Of a stretch of DNA of 64,000 nucleotides, positions 23,744 to 36,600 are shown piece by piece. The number at the start of each line of letters is the position of its first letter. Within the stretch, counting starts at the first letter, position 1. This stretch comes from Oxytricha trifallax (lineage: Eukaryota > Ciliophora > Spirotrichea > Sporadotrichida > Oxytrichidae): assembly GCA_000711775.1 (NCBI GenBank), contig ARYC01000202.1, forward strand, positions 1-64,000, read 5' to 3'. The notes under the pieces were generated by a model. The model was not told where the DNA came from. It made no database searches and saw only the letters and a list, made by a program, of their open reading frames with translations. Both the position numbers and the translations under genes were made by a program.

Positions 23744-24305
23744 AATAAAAACCCCATTACCCTTGATTGAGTTTTATAAGTGTTTTGATTGATGAGGGTA
23801 ATGTTGGAGATTGGGTTTTATTTTAGATCAGAAGAATTACTCTAGTTATGAAATATGAATCTATTTTATAATCATTTTCTTAATACTCAACTTGTCTTTT
23901 CTCATGTTTATACATATAAAACAGAATTTTTATTAATAATAATTATGTTTTTCATCCGACAATCCCCACCACTATTAAATACCCCTTTCATATGAAAAAA
24001 GTTATTTTCAGATTCTCAATCGACTTCCTTCTTGACATCCCAATCACAGATTAACAATATACAAAATAAAAATTCATAATATTTTTCTTAATAGCCTTTT
24101 TATGATATAAACTATCGTTTTTTATTATTTTTTTTATTTTTTTTATAAAGTTTGCTAATCATGCAAATTTTGTGTTTTCAATATATTTTTTTAGATATGA
24201 TAGTAAAAATAAACGTTGATAAATACAAAAAAAATAATTTAAAAATTGCCAAGACTCTTTTTTGAAATTATGTCGAATGGAATTGATTAAGCAATAAATT
24301 TTTTT

Positions 24306-24939
24306 GGCTATGGGGTCAAACACATCCCCCCCATAATGTATACTTTTTCTTTTTGTAGTCTGATAGAGTTTTTGACGCTGAGTAATAGTAGCTAATGTAC
24401 TACGTGTGTGCGATCAATAGTTTTTGAGTTATGACTGAAAATAAGTTCACTTTTTATATATAAAATTATAGTAAAATTATCTAAAAATTTTTCAATTTTT
24501 CATAAAATTCTAAATTGAAAAAAAATTATCAAATCGGCTGCTTATGCACGAATTTGATAAAATTATTAATTTAATTTTAGTTTATAATAATATATAATAA
24601 TTATTTATTTCTCATTCTTGTAATAAATTTAACTGCGATAAAATAATTATTATATATTATTATAAACTAAAATTAAATTAATAATTTTATCAAATTCGTG
24701 CAAAAGCAGCCGATTTGATAATTTTTTTTCAATTTAGAATTTTATGAAAAATTGAAAAATTTTTAGATATTTTACTATAATTTTATATATAAAAAGAGAA
24801 CTTATTATAAGTCATAACTCAAAAACTATTGATCGCACACACGTAGTACATTAGCTACTATTACTCAGCGTCAAAAACTCTATCAGACTACAAAAAGAAA
24901 AGTAAACATTATGGGGGGGATGTGTTTGACCCCATAGCC
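24306..24939. mobile_element. Foldback element A (GGCTATGGGG family), 634 bp
   Basis: Two arms of about 295 bp form an almost perfect palindrome around a short AT-rich centre (about 24600-24645). The termini are GGCTATGGGG...CCCCATAGCC. ATTTTTTT flanks both sides (24298-24305 and 24940-24947), consistent with an 8-bp target duplication. The arms share TGTATACTTTTT, GTAGTCTGATAGA, ACGCTGAGTAATAGTAGCT and GCAATAGTTTTTGAG-type blocks with a second copy at 42077-42691. No ORF of substance. 8-bp duplications are typical of hAT-like and a few other transposase groups; assignment is inference. Confidence 0.85.
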
Positions 24940-24960
24940 ATTTTTTTAATATAAAATTTT

Positions 24961-25381
24961 GGGGGAAGTTTCCTTCCGTCAATTACATATGCAGCCAAGA
25001 GGAAAGTTTTCTGCCCAATAGTAGAAATGTATAAATGTCTCAAAATCTTTAACATCAATAATGATATAATTATTTGTAATCTAGTATCAAATCCATTTCT
25101 ACCTTGATATTTCAAATTTTATTGAAAAGCACCTAATTATCTATAAAAAAACAACTAGCATTGTTTTTATTATATTACAAGCAAAAAAATAAATATACTC
25201 CTTAAAAATATCATATTAAAAAAGTGATTTAATATGTGGTGATGGAATTTGAACTTGGTATCTACATGTTTCTAATGCTATCATTGACAAATAATAAAAA
25301 TTTAATTTTGGGCAGGAAACTACTGAAAAGGGAGGAAATTTCCGTGTGGAAACCGAACTTGTGCAGGAAGCTTTTCCCCCC
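24961..25381. repeat. Small element bounded by inverted G-rich boxes
   Basis: The left box GGGGGAAGTTTCCTTCC and the right box GCAGGAAGCTTTTCCCCCC are inverted copies about 400 bp apart. The box has the same consensus as the pair at 2689-3062. Confidence 0.45.
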
Positions 25382-26646
25382 TTAAGATTTATAAATGATA
25401 GTCCTTAAAGTTATTTACTTTATTTTATGTGTATATAAGTTATAAAAGCCTTTAAAAAAATAATTGAAATTGCAGTGTATGCTAAAAAGATTTGCGAAAT
25501 TAACTAACCAATAAATTTTTTTTACATCAAAAATGATAGTTTATTTTATAAAAAGGAAATTAAGAAGAAAATTATGAATATTTATATTGTAAATTGTTAA
25601 TATGTGATCTAGATTTAAGTAGGGAGTCGTTTGAGACTCTGGGGATAACTTTTAAAATTATATGGGGTATTTTATAGGGGTGAGTGAGGTTGCGATTGTT
25701 GGTAGGAACAAATATGTTGACTTTACATTTTTTCATAAGTTAATAAATTTTCTAAAGTTTATATGAAATTAAATGAGTATATTTTTTAAAATATGTTTGG
25801 CATTTATGCGCATGTATTTTTCAAATTTTCATCATAAAGCATTTTAAAATCAATTCAATTCCTTTATTTCTTTTAGCTTTCGATTTTTTTATAATGTTTT
25901 GTCTATACAAAAGAATTTGGCACATTAGATAAAGTTAGAATGAGTGATATGCTTAAAATAGGTCATTTAAAGGTGTTTGGTAGTTTTAATTTTGCCATGT
26001 TTTCGTTTAAGAATTATTTGTAAAGGAGATTAATCTTAAAGTTTTGTATTTCTAATGGCTCTAAAATTTTAGATACCTATTAAATATAGACTACTTAAAA
26101 AAGATTAACCTGGAAAATATACCTTGAAAATTTCCGAAAAATGTAAAAAGTTTCAGAGATAATATCAATTTAACCTATTAAAATTCCATTAAATTAGTAC
26201 TAATTGTTTAGATTTAATTAGTACTGGTACTAATTCAGTTTAATTGAAGTTTTTATCCGATTAAATATCACCAAAACTTAATTAGTACCTAGTTTCAATC
26301 AAATTATTTTAACAGAATAGTTACAATATATTTAAAACTTCATTGAGACTATAACATTTTAAAAATGGAGTTCATTAGTGTCATAAGAAACTATTTTAAT
26401 TAAATAAGTAAATTTTACAACTAATGGACTACAATTTAATTTTCTTAATTGAAATAATTTCCACATTACATTAAGTTAGATGTAGTGATTATAAAATAAG
26501 AGAAAAATATCTCAGCCATGAAGATCATAAATTACAGTTAATATAACAACATTGCTGAAATTGTTAAAAAAAACCATTTTCCCTAACATTACCCTCATCT
26601 ATCAAAATATACATAAAACTCATTAAGGTTTTTTGGGGTTTTTAAT

Positions 26647-27483
26647 ATTAACTGTTATAATGGCTGCAATTCATTGAGTTTATTGAATTATTTGCTAAAT
26701 TAATTGAAAAATTATCATGTTTATATGACAATAATGTCAGCAAATAAAAAGTTGAATCACAAAGAAATTTTCATACAAAAATTAAAGAAAATTTATTTGT
26801 AATTAATATAATATTAACATATTTAGGATGTTAATGTGAACAATTTCATTGATTTGGGTTGATCTACAATCCTTGTAAAGTTCATTATAGATCTATTTAA
26901 TATGCCAAAATGATGTAATAATTCTTAGAACATTAAAAAAAAATTAAAAAAAAAAGCTTTTTTAATGGCCTGTAGGACATTACCTAATCAAATTTGTATA
27001 TATTTAAATTTAGCAAAAAAATTAAATAAAATAAATTTAAGTTTTAAATCATAACAAAGGAAAATGACGCTAATTTAGATATCTCTAACTTTGAAGTCAT
27101 TAAGGTTTATAATCTAATAAATTTCTAATTTAATCTTGATAATTTTTTATTTATAATCATAAATAATAATATTTTAAGAATAAAAAATTTTAGAACTCTT
27201 TTTAATAAATGTTAAACCATCTCAAATTCAAAACACATTAGAACTCATTCAAATATATTGATTGAGTATTTTATTGTTAAAATGGTGAAATTAACGCTCA
27301 CTTATTAAAGTTCTAATATGGTTTTTATAGTTTAAATATTAATATATCTTCGAAGTGATTATAAGAAAATTTTTTTTAATTTTACACATAAACATTATAT
27401 ATAGTTTTAGCGAGACACCCCCTAGATTTTCCTTATTAGAATAAATTAATATTTTAAGAAAAACATATTCTTAAGCTATAGAG
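26647..27483. other. AT-rich spacer
   Basis: Nothing gene-like seen between two TBE-type elements. Confidence 0.6.
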
Positions 27484-28089
27484 AATGAAAACCCCAAAAC
27501 CCTTAATGAGGTCTATAAGTGCTTTGACTTTTGTAGGGAATTTTTAGGGTTTGTGGTTATTTATTATTTCGAGACAAAAATAGCAAGCTTTTGGGGTCTC
27601 TTTATGATGAAGATTTAGTGTTAAAACTACGATATGGATGTGATTAATACAATAAATAAGTCAAACCAGCCCTTAAATTAAAATCAATTGCCCTACTCTT
27701 AAAGTGAAGTCCATAATCTTTTCGCTCCTACTGCTTTATAGCAGTATAAAGCAATAATAGCTAAATTCAATGCCTATTAGAAAACCAAAGTTTCTATAGA
27801 AGCATATTGACTTTCTTATGAATAATAAAATTTGTGGTATGGGTTCACTTCTCTCTCGAACAACGAGCTACTATGTTCACCACCAGGTCCCTTAGTTGAA
27901 GATTTCTGCATAGTCTGTTGCAAGCATTTATAAACGAAATGGCATCTCATACACAGGTGTAAATCGTATCAAGAGAGTAATTGATTTAACTCTGTCATTT
28001 TACAACAATAACTTAAATTATATTTATAATTAAATGCATAGAACTCATTAAATAATATTGATTTATTTATGCTGACGAGGCTATGTTTA

Positions 28090-28335
28090 CCTTCAACGCT
28101 TTCATCTAGAAGACTTGGTATAAGAGGCAAAGTAATATAGAAGTATATGACTTGAAAGTTAAGGTATAAACAATAAGATTCTTGGAAGAATTAGCTATGA
28201 TGCTGGATTAGAAACTTATGATATTCATCCTCGCTCTATTAAGACAGAGCAGAATATAAAATTTCTAGAACATCTGAGAGAGAAGTACCATAAATAAGAG
28301 ATTATACTGATTTTTGATAATTGGTATAAATTTTA
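28090..28335 (+). pseudogene. TBE-type DDE transposase fragment
   Basis: The readable part GRISYDAGLETYDIHPRSIK (about 28184-28243) continues with TEQNIKFLEHLREKYHKQEI and ILIFDNWYKF up to about 28333. IILIFDN resembles the second catalytic Asp region (I.LI.DN) of IS630/Tc1-like DDE transposases. The spacing to an upstream alpha-helical EHLREKY stretch is as in that fold. Upstream (28090-28160) FNAFIQKTWYKRQSNIEVYD is in a different frame. The remainder of the gene is missing or unreadable. Confidence 0.5.
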
Positions 28336-28435
28336 AATATTCGTCGAATTATAAGAAATAATACATCAACTTAATTTGATCAATTATTATATTTAATTTA
28401 AATTATTCTAAATTTTTTGCTTTATTTACATTATG

Positions 28436-28481
28436 TAAGGCATTCGAGAAAAGTTGTCGAGCATTTCTCGATTGCCTTACA
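28436..28481. repeat. Hairpin GTAAGGCA..TGCCTTAC
   Basis: GTAAGGCATTCGAGAAA pairs with TTTCTCGATTGCCTTAC around an 11-bp loop. The stem is near perfect over 17 bp. It lies between the transposase remnant and the 22-kDa-type ORF. Confidence 0.85.
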
Positions 28482-29369
28482 GTTTATAAATAAGTTTAAT
28501 TGTTTGATTATTTCTTAAATATAAATTTATAAATTAACTCTCTCTTAACTTGAATGTAGCATGAGCAAAATTTTTTGTGAGTAAATGATAGTTCATTTTA
28601 GCAGAAAAGCTCCCTCGTTTAAGTTTCTAATTTATTAATTAAACTTCGTTCTAAATTATTCTATTTTAACTATAGAAGTTTTAAAATTAAGCAATTATTA
28701 TTAAAATAAGTACAGTGTAATTATTAAGAATATATTAAATAAAATATGTTAACTCTTTTTGACAAAATGAACTATAGATTGCTCATTTTTTAAATTATGT
28801 TGTAAATAAGTAAATTTTAGATTACTAATATTACTTAACCAAAACAAAAGAACCTAATAAATAAAAAATAATTAGTATCACATAATGTCAGTCAAACTCA
28901 AGCTATTTCTTAGATTTTAATATAATCATCATTTACTTTTTCAATTAATTTCATATTTTTATTAAAAGTTTAAATATTGCTTAATGTTTTATTCACGCTA
29001 TATTAATTTATTTATTCGCATATTTTTTTGAAAATCTTACCAAATCTTTCTGATCATAAGACTACAAAAAGAAACCAGGAAGAATTATGAACAACTTAGA
29101 ATAACGCTAGTGTACAACGTACTCAGCAATCTTTTGATTAATGGAATTAATTTCTACTGAGATATATTAATAGGAAATACAAGAAACTGCTTCTTTACCA
29201 ATTGATGCATGACCTACCTATCGATACAGTAGACTTTATTTAAAGCTCAGCAAAGAGAGTAGATAATTAATTAGCTTAAAAGCATGCGCAAGATAAGGGA
29301 GGTTTTGTATATAAATAAGTTTTAGATTTTTAAACGAATAAGTTCACATATTAAATTTCCCTGTAAAGG

Positions 29370-30240
29370 GAACTGGCTTCTCTTTCTTTTCTTCCTCTTA
29401 AGGCTTGCTTGAGCCTAGGTTTCTTCTCTTGCTGCCAGTTCCAGCATATATGTTAATTTACTCTGGAGGCTGAATATTTGAATAAAATATCTTGCTAACT
29501 TCATGCTTTTGTCTGCGACTTTCTACTTGTGAAGCTTGCTCTATTCCTTCATCAAGAAGATGCCAGTACCAGATTTCTAAAGAGTTAAGCTTGAAATATA
29601 AGGGTGCTTTTACAGCTCTGATAACCAGCTCTCACTTATCTTGATCCCTAGTTTATCCTTATCTTCTTAAGAAATGCTGTACCTTTTCTTGTGAGATCTT
29701 GAATAATTCCTTTTAAATAATCACCTTTAATAGTTGTAAGTATGCCAAAGAAAAAGTTTCTTTCAGGTAGTTTATTTGACAACTGCTTCTTAGTAGGCAG
29801 GTACTGCGAAACCTCTGAGTCGTTCATAACATCATCATAAAAGCTAGTCACTGAAATCTCTGGATAGTTTGGAATCTCTGCAAACTTTACATCTTAAGTT
29901 TTCAGTGCTTTCTTCTCATCACAGAGTATCGCTCTTAGAAATAAAATTTTAGAACTTCCATCATTGGCAGGGAACAAACTAACTACATAATCAGGATGAA
30001 TTACTATGAGTACATTTACAATGCTACACCAGATAGCGGTGCAAATACTCCTTGCTTCTAAATCTTTGAATCAATTTTTGCTTGTATTCTTTTCATTACA
30101 TCATTAATTGACTCCATCTTGTTTGCAGATCTAAGAAATGATTTTCAAATTTAATTAAGTTCATTGATTTCAATTATACAACTCTGTAAAAGTTGCTTTT
30201 AAAACTGGGCATCCTTTAGAACGTCTACCTGTAAGTAGGA
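29370..30240 (-). pseudogene. TBE 22-kDa-type ORF, damaged
   Basis: The - strand reads KILFLRAILCDEKKALKTQD, then VKFAEIPNYPEISVTSFYDD and ERNFFFGILTTIKGDYLKGI (down to about 29700). After one frame change there follow LEIWYWHLLDEGIEQASQVE and GTGSKRRNLGSSKPQEEEKK (about 29.6-29.37 kb). Total length of about 200-250 codons and position between transposase and kinase ORFs fit the small ORF of TBE elements. I infer identity from position and size; its biochemical role is not known to me. Confidence 0.5.
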
Positions 30241-30854
30241 TATGGAGAAGATTTTGAGAACTGATTTCAAACTTGAGAGATTAATATCAAATTCTACTGA
30301 TTTTAGTTCTATATTTAAAATTTTAATTGGTGCGAACTTAATTAGATGCAGCTCCTAAAATCCTAGTACTTAATTATGATCATTGATTAAAGCTAGTACT
30401 CAATTAGGAGCACACTAATTTTAATTATAAAATCACATAATACCTTTTTTTAAGCAGTACGTACAAAATTAAGTTCACCTCCTAGATCGCTACGTGCTGT
30501 AATCAACTTATTATTGATAGAAAATGGTTACTTTCTCATCCATGTTTAGAGTTGGTTCGTCTCTTAGTGATAATTTTCTTCGCTAAGACTCTAAAAACTC
30601 CCTTCAAACTTTTAGGGTTGCAATGCTCTCTTATGAGCTCTGAGCTATAGATGCAGTATTATAATTTAATTTTAAATTCAAATTTAATTAATATGAGCGC
30701 TAACATTTTAAGAAAAACAACAGCACTTCCCTCAAACTAAATGAGACTTGCCTTTGCAGCAATAAAAAACTGTAAGAAGAACAGTCATAAGGAGCTACCA
30801 GAGCTATCACTTGAGGTGTCTGCTATTAAAATTGAAATTTATAATATAAAATAA

Positions 30855-32038
30855 ATGGCAAACAAGTGTGTGGTAGACAGAGAATAGGAGAAAGGTATTA
30901 ATGAAATTCCTATACAAACTGAAGAAGTTGAAGTCTATTTTTGTGAGATATGTGAGAGAGATTTTGCTCATAAATCAAATTGGTACAGACATAAGCAGGA
31001 CCATAGCATAGAGAATCCAAGCCCACTGTATACTTACAGCATGATAAATAGATGTAAAGTATGATTGCCTTGAGTGCCACAAGCAGTACTCTCATACAAG
31101 AGACTTAAAGAAATATCTATTAAAAGATATAAGATAGAGCTAGAATTTTAAGATTAAAACACTCAACTGAAGTTGCATAACAAAAGAAAAGCAAGGGAGC
31201 CTCTTTAAGTTGTAAAGCTTTAACAAGGTAACAAGTTAGTGTATTTGATGATTGCACGAACCTCTTAGATTCAGAGGTCGATTAAAATGTAAAACAAGAT
31301 AATTCCAGTATTTGCATAAATTGATCTAGAGGACCTCTATGACAAGAAAGTTATTAAGGATCATCAGTATGCTTACAAGGTATATCCTTTAAACTATCTC
31401 CTTAGTGATGATAAATATTAAATGGAGTTTCTTAATTAGTATTAAGTCCTCACCCAGGCTAAGTTAAAAGAATGCATATACTTAATAAAGGTAAATGCCG
31501 TTCTCCTTGCCAAATTTCATGTAGCTTTAAGACTCCCACTGTTTGAAATGACACCCAGAGATTTCATAAATGATTAAAAAAATCATATATAGCATGCATT
31601 AATAGCAACCTAAACAATACAGGGTATTTAGTAGCTTCTTAAGTTAGGCTTTGTTTAAAGGGATTTCAAGCCTGAGAATATAATGTTGAACTTTTCACCT
31701 ACTTTGAAATTGTTATGGGAACTCCAGGCTATTATCCAAAAAGAGGAAACTGAAGAGATGGAAATTTTTAATGGAACGTGCGGGCTATTTCAGCAATGAT
31801 AATATTGTGCGATATGCCTCACAACGATTACTACTCTTCAAGGTGCGACATGGAAGCAAAACATATTAAAAAAAAGCAATTTATTGACAAAACGAGAGTC
31901 TCTCAATCAATGAAACAAATGGCGGAATAAACAAAATAAAACCAAACTCAAGATAAGAAATTACAATTGAATAGAGTTGTGGTTAAGTAAGTTAAACTTT
32001 TGACCTCTCCCACATAATTAAAAGTGCATTTTTTTTGA
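30855..32038 (+). pseudogene. TBE zinc-finger/protein-kinase ORF, frameshifted
   Basis: ATG 30855 opens MANKCVVDREQEKGIN. Two C2H2 zinc fingers follow: FCEICERDFAHKSNWYRHKQDH (30939-31004) and, after a frameshift, YDCLECHKQYSHTRDLKKYL (about 31060-31125). A kinase-like domain runs from about 31318. It has AYKVYP (beta-3 position), KLKECIYLIKVNAVLLAKFH, and a catalytic loop FVQRDFKPENIML (31650-31688), where RDFKPEN replaces the usual HRDLKPEN. The 3' end has QFIDKTRVSQS and terminates near TGA 32036-32038, just inside the right terminus. Zinc fingers joined to a kinase are characteristic of the 57-kDa TBE protein. Several frameshifts make this copy non-functional. Confidence 0.7.
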
Positions 32039-32158
32039 ATAAGTTAAATACATCTACAATAAATTTCACTTTAAAACTTATTAAGACCCCAACCCCATAC
32101 AATTCCCCACAAATCAAAGCACATATAAACCTCATTAAGGTGTTCTGGGGTTTTGAAT

Positions 32159-33619
32159 GATTTTGGAATAATTTTTGGTGGATCTTTAGTTTTTAATATC
32201 ATTTGAAATAGCAAGCATTTACAAATTTAAGGTTTTAATCAAACCAAATCTACAGTAGCAAAGTGAGAAATATTTCTTAATTTTTTTGTATAATAAAAAA
32301 TTAAATTCGAAATTTACATATATTAATATATTTATATTTAATTGATAAATTTAATTATTCTAAAAATTTATATAAATTTCTAAGATTTTAATTTTTCAAC
32401 TTTTTTTTGCTCGTGATTTTTGGTAAGAATCTGCACAATTAAAACTCATAAAATGTCAATTTTTGGGGATGGATTTTCAATGCAAGAGGGAAGTTCCTTG
32501 GCCTTGTATTTTATATATTTTTTATAATACTTTAAACCAATAATCAATTAAATTTTTAACACTTTAATTTTTAAGAAATTAAATAAAACACTCTCAAAAT
32601 ATTAAATTATTTATAATAATAAAATCATAAGGATCCATGCAGTTTAAAATTCTAATTTCATATAAGTTAGAGGTAAGTTAATAAGGAAATTTTGAATCAT
32701 AAATTTTATCTAATAAATACCAAAATCCAGGCAAAAACAACTTTTTATAGATGTTTTAGACACGATTCTCTTCTTTGAGGATTTAATATAAGCTCAGTAA
32801 GGACTTTACTTATTTAAATGTCATGGCTTTTATAGAATGTAAATGTATTCTATGTTATAACATTTGATAACTTGAATAATTTAATATACAATACTTATAA
32901 AGGTAATAATTCATAAATGAAATTAAGTATTTTAATTATGAAATTATTCCTGTTAATATTAAATATAAAAAATAGATTAAATTTCTCAAATGACAATAAG
33001 TGAAGGATTCATAAATTCTTTTTATATATTTTTGTAATTATTTAGAAAATTTATAACTTAAATTATAATATGATTAAATACAGCTTAATAGATAATATTT
33101 ATTTTTACATACTAGAGAAGCTGTATTTACATTTAATTCTTACATATAGAAGTCTATTTTTATTAAAGAAATAATTAATTTGGAATCAATATAATTAAAT
33201 AGTTAAGTGATTTATAGAAACACAAGAGTCTATTAATAAATTAAACAACTATTAGGATATATATTTTAAAAATATAATCTTCACTATTGATATTGATTGA
33301 AAAGGTATATCGATAAATTGAAGAAAAAAATCTTCAAAGTCTTTTACACATTAACCAAACATGATTTTTTTTTTATTTATGTTAAGTTAAATTGTATAAT
33401 TGTAAATGTCTCTTTAAAAAATTATATCTCGACAATTTTAAATTCTCTATATATCAGGAAATTTATTCTTAAAATTATTGGGGTTATAATGTGCTGGAGA
33501 CTATTTAGATGTTGCTTCTTAAAAAATTTAGTGAGATTAATTTTGAACTATTTCAAACGTATTATAAATATTTTGATTTATTTATAATAAAAATTCTGCA
33601 TATAATTAAAATTTTTATA
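32159..33619. other. AT-rich spacer or IES upstream of the membrane-protein gene
   Basis: No firm coding segment. A stretch near 32.73-32.83 kb (KQLFIDVLDTILFFEDLIQA) is mildly protein-like and could be an upstream segment of the following gene, but I cannot join it. Confidence 0.4.
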
Positions 33620-36600
33620 AATGCACCTAAAATAAGCGTCTCTTTTTTCACATATGAACTTTTTGAAATTCAAGCTTCAATAACTACTCTAGATTTTAAT
33701 TAACCTGCTACAAAAGCTTATACTTTCAAGATCTTCTATTAAGCTTAAAACGGACTTCAAGTATATTTCTATGCTTCGTTTTTTAAGAATCTTTACTCTT
33801 CAGTCTTAGCAGGGTATGTTTCTTAATCAACTAATCCTGAATGGGGGATAGGCTCAAATTAAAGGAATTTAATTTTGAAAGATTATATTATTTAAATTTT
33901 TGTTATTAAAGTGTAAAACATCCTAAAATAACTTGTAAATAATAAATATAATAAATACATCCCCTTATAAAATTAAGCAGTATTAATTGACTTACCAGAG
34001 CCTTATTACTTTTCAATGGGGGATCCTATAACAAAGAGCGTAAATCTTTTAAATTCTACACAATACTAATTTGATTAAAATCTTCCCTGGAATTATACTA
34101 CTTAAGAATATACTTTTACCTATGAACCAACAACTTATTACGATTTAATCCCAGTTGTAACAGGTTTAATAAAAAAACAAGTGATAGATTTTGAGACTAA
34201 TAGATCATTATCGTTGCCAGGAATTAATTCAACCTATAATTATACAATAAAAATGCCAGCATTAATTATTTGGGAAGAGTATTATCCCCAAAATTTAAAA
34301 TGCACTATGGGTTGTATTTCTAGAAGCAAACAAAAAATTAGATTTAGAAAATTCTCAAATTCTTAATCAGTTTTTATAATATTTTAGGAATACATTCGAA
34401 TTAGGAAAATTAATTATAATTAAATTACAATTAATTTAATTATTGGTAGTTAAAAGCAGCCAATTTAAACGATCTTGGGCTCATTTGATAGCAAATTTTT
34501 TAAAATTAGCTCAATAATTCAATTGATGGTACCATTTTATTTTATCTCTGGAGCGAGATATCTCGACTTTAATAAAACACCTCTAAATTCAATAATTATT
34601 ACCTCACATTAAAGTCGAGTAATCTCGCTCTAGAGATGCGATAAAATAGTACAGCCAATAGTAAACTCAGCTAATTTTTAATTATTCTATCGAATGAGCC
34701 CAAGATCGTTTAGATTGGCTAACTTTATCTTCCATGATTTTAATATTAATTATAGTTAATTTTCCATTTTCAAATGTATTCCTACAATAATTATTTATTA
34801 TCTATCATCCAATATTAAATTTTAATTATAGTTGAAGGAGCCTACCAAGCAAAGCAGAAAACTTATAGAGGGGAGCTATGTGTATTACAGAAAATTCTCC
34901 CCCCCAATTATTGAATTTGGAGTTTGTGTTTATGACTAGAATTGTACAGATGAAGTTATTGCATACTCTATACTATTTCAAAATCAATAATTAAAAATAA
35001 TAAATGATTAAATATTATTAATTTTTAATTTAAAAAAATTAGAATATTAATGTGAATGGTTCTGCTATTCCTAAACAAGTAATGACATTTTCTTCTATTA
35101 CTCGTAGATTAATTGTTTCTTCAAATTAAGGAATATAGATATTATATTTTAATAAATCTAATTTTTAAAACAACATTCCTAAATTTTTATTTTGTGTAAA
35201 ATTGTATTTATTTAAAACAAGAAATTAAAATATCAATTATAATTAATGTTAGCCAAATAGATAACTTATTTAAAAAAAGTTATTTAGATAAAAATACAGA
35301 AATAATAATGTAATACATTATAATAAGAGGAAATCATTTTTTTATTTTAGGAAATAATTTGATTGATAAAAACATTAAAGCATATTAAACATCGAAAAAA
35401 AATAAAATTGTCTTATATCAGAAAAAAATATATATTTTATAAAGTTTTGAAATTTAATTATCTCGAAATGTAAATTATAAAAATATGCTCTATATTAGAG
35501 AGTAGAACGAACTAGGCTATTCAATTAGTGCATTGTTTCATTCTTTTCAGAATATGATGCATATTTCTTTAATATACAGTTCGAGATAATTAAATTAAAA
35601 ACTATATAAATAATGTTTTTTTCCTTTATTTAAGACTTTTATTATTTTTTTACGATATTTACAATTCCTTTATTTTTATCATTCACATCATTTCCTTATA
35701 CTAAAAATATTCCCTGAACATATCTTAAGCGAATTTAATTTAAGTTTATTTTATTTTGTCTCACTTTAAAGAATGGATTAATATTATAATAAAAATGTCT
35801 TTTTATTTGATTCTAGCAATGAAAATTTTTAGTAATCTCAAATAATTTTCTTTCTAAAAATACACAATACTCTTATAATAGTAAATTAATTCTTTTTTAT
35901 TTTAGTTAAAATTCCCCAAATTTATACTTTTAGTTATAAAATAATTTCTATTTATGATTTTTAAGTGTCAGTTAAAAATAATTTTATTATATTTTTAAAT
36001 TTAGCCTAAAATTATGTCATGCATTTTGTAAAATAAAGTTAAGTTTATTTTTTTGATTATTGAATAACTCTAAAAATAAAAATTCAAAACAAATATTTTT
36101 ACAATAATAAGAATGAATTTTTATTTATTAATTTAAATTTATGAAAATAGAAGTATTATGAAAGTAAATTATATTGAATTAAGTAATGTAAAATGTGTAA
36201 AAAAAATATTCTATCAAAATTATAAAAGTTTGAAATAACCAATATTTTTAATAAAAAATAATATTAAAATAATTAATTAAGAATTCTTGTTAAATTTAAA
36301 CGTTTTAGAGCATGAAATTTTATTTTTTTTCAATTGTTCTAACAATTTAGTCCTCCACAACAACATCCCCTATTTAAATGAAAATTTGATTTCGTAAATT
36401 TAATCATTTTCTTTCTTGACATATTGATTTAAAACACTGTTATATTCAAAATATATAATTTTTTCCAAAACTTTTCTCAAACTGTTAAATGATTATCTCA
36501 TTTTTAATTTGCATTGTAGGAATACATTTGAATTTGAAAAATTAATCAAATTTAAATAAATAATTATAAAAATTCGCGGCAGTTAGCTTTCTGGAAAACT

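Larger units (their letters stand above)
23744..26646. mobile_element. TBE-type element, 2.9 kb, ORF-free, carrying a foldback insertion
   Basis: The left end is AAT then AAAAACCCCATTACCCTTG. The right end, read inverted, is AAAAACCCCAAAAAACCTTA, and AAT follows at 26644-26646. The ~70-bp termini match well as inverted repeats, including TGAGTTTTATAAGTGTTTTG versus TGAGTTTTATGTATATTTTG and GATGAGGGTAATGTT on both sides. No transposase, 22-kDa or kinase ORF remains. It contains the foldback element 24306-24939 and the G-rich element 24961-25381. Confidence 0.7.
27484..32158. mobile_element. TBE-type transposon, near full length (4.7 kb), ORFs degenerate
   Basis: AAT (27484-27486) is followed by GAAAACCCCAAAACCCTTAA. 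At the right, CTCATTAAGGTGTTCTGGGG plus TTTTG is followed by AAT (32156-32158). The left and inverted right termini align over about 70 bp, including CCTTAATGAGGT.TATA.GTGCTTTGA.TT and an inner GGGAATT block. The size and the three-ORF content (transposase fragment at 28090-28335 on +, 22-kDa-type ORF on - at 29370-30240, zinc-finger/kinase on + at 30855-32038) match the published organisation of TBE transposons as I recall it. All three ORFs carry frameshifts or TGAs, so the copy is inactive. Confidence 0.8.

Noticed and set aside
33297..33587. 96-aa + strand ORF
   Set aside because: Low-complexity Ile/Lys/Phe/Asn composition typical of AT-rich spacer. No pointer joins it to the membrane-protein gene.
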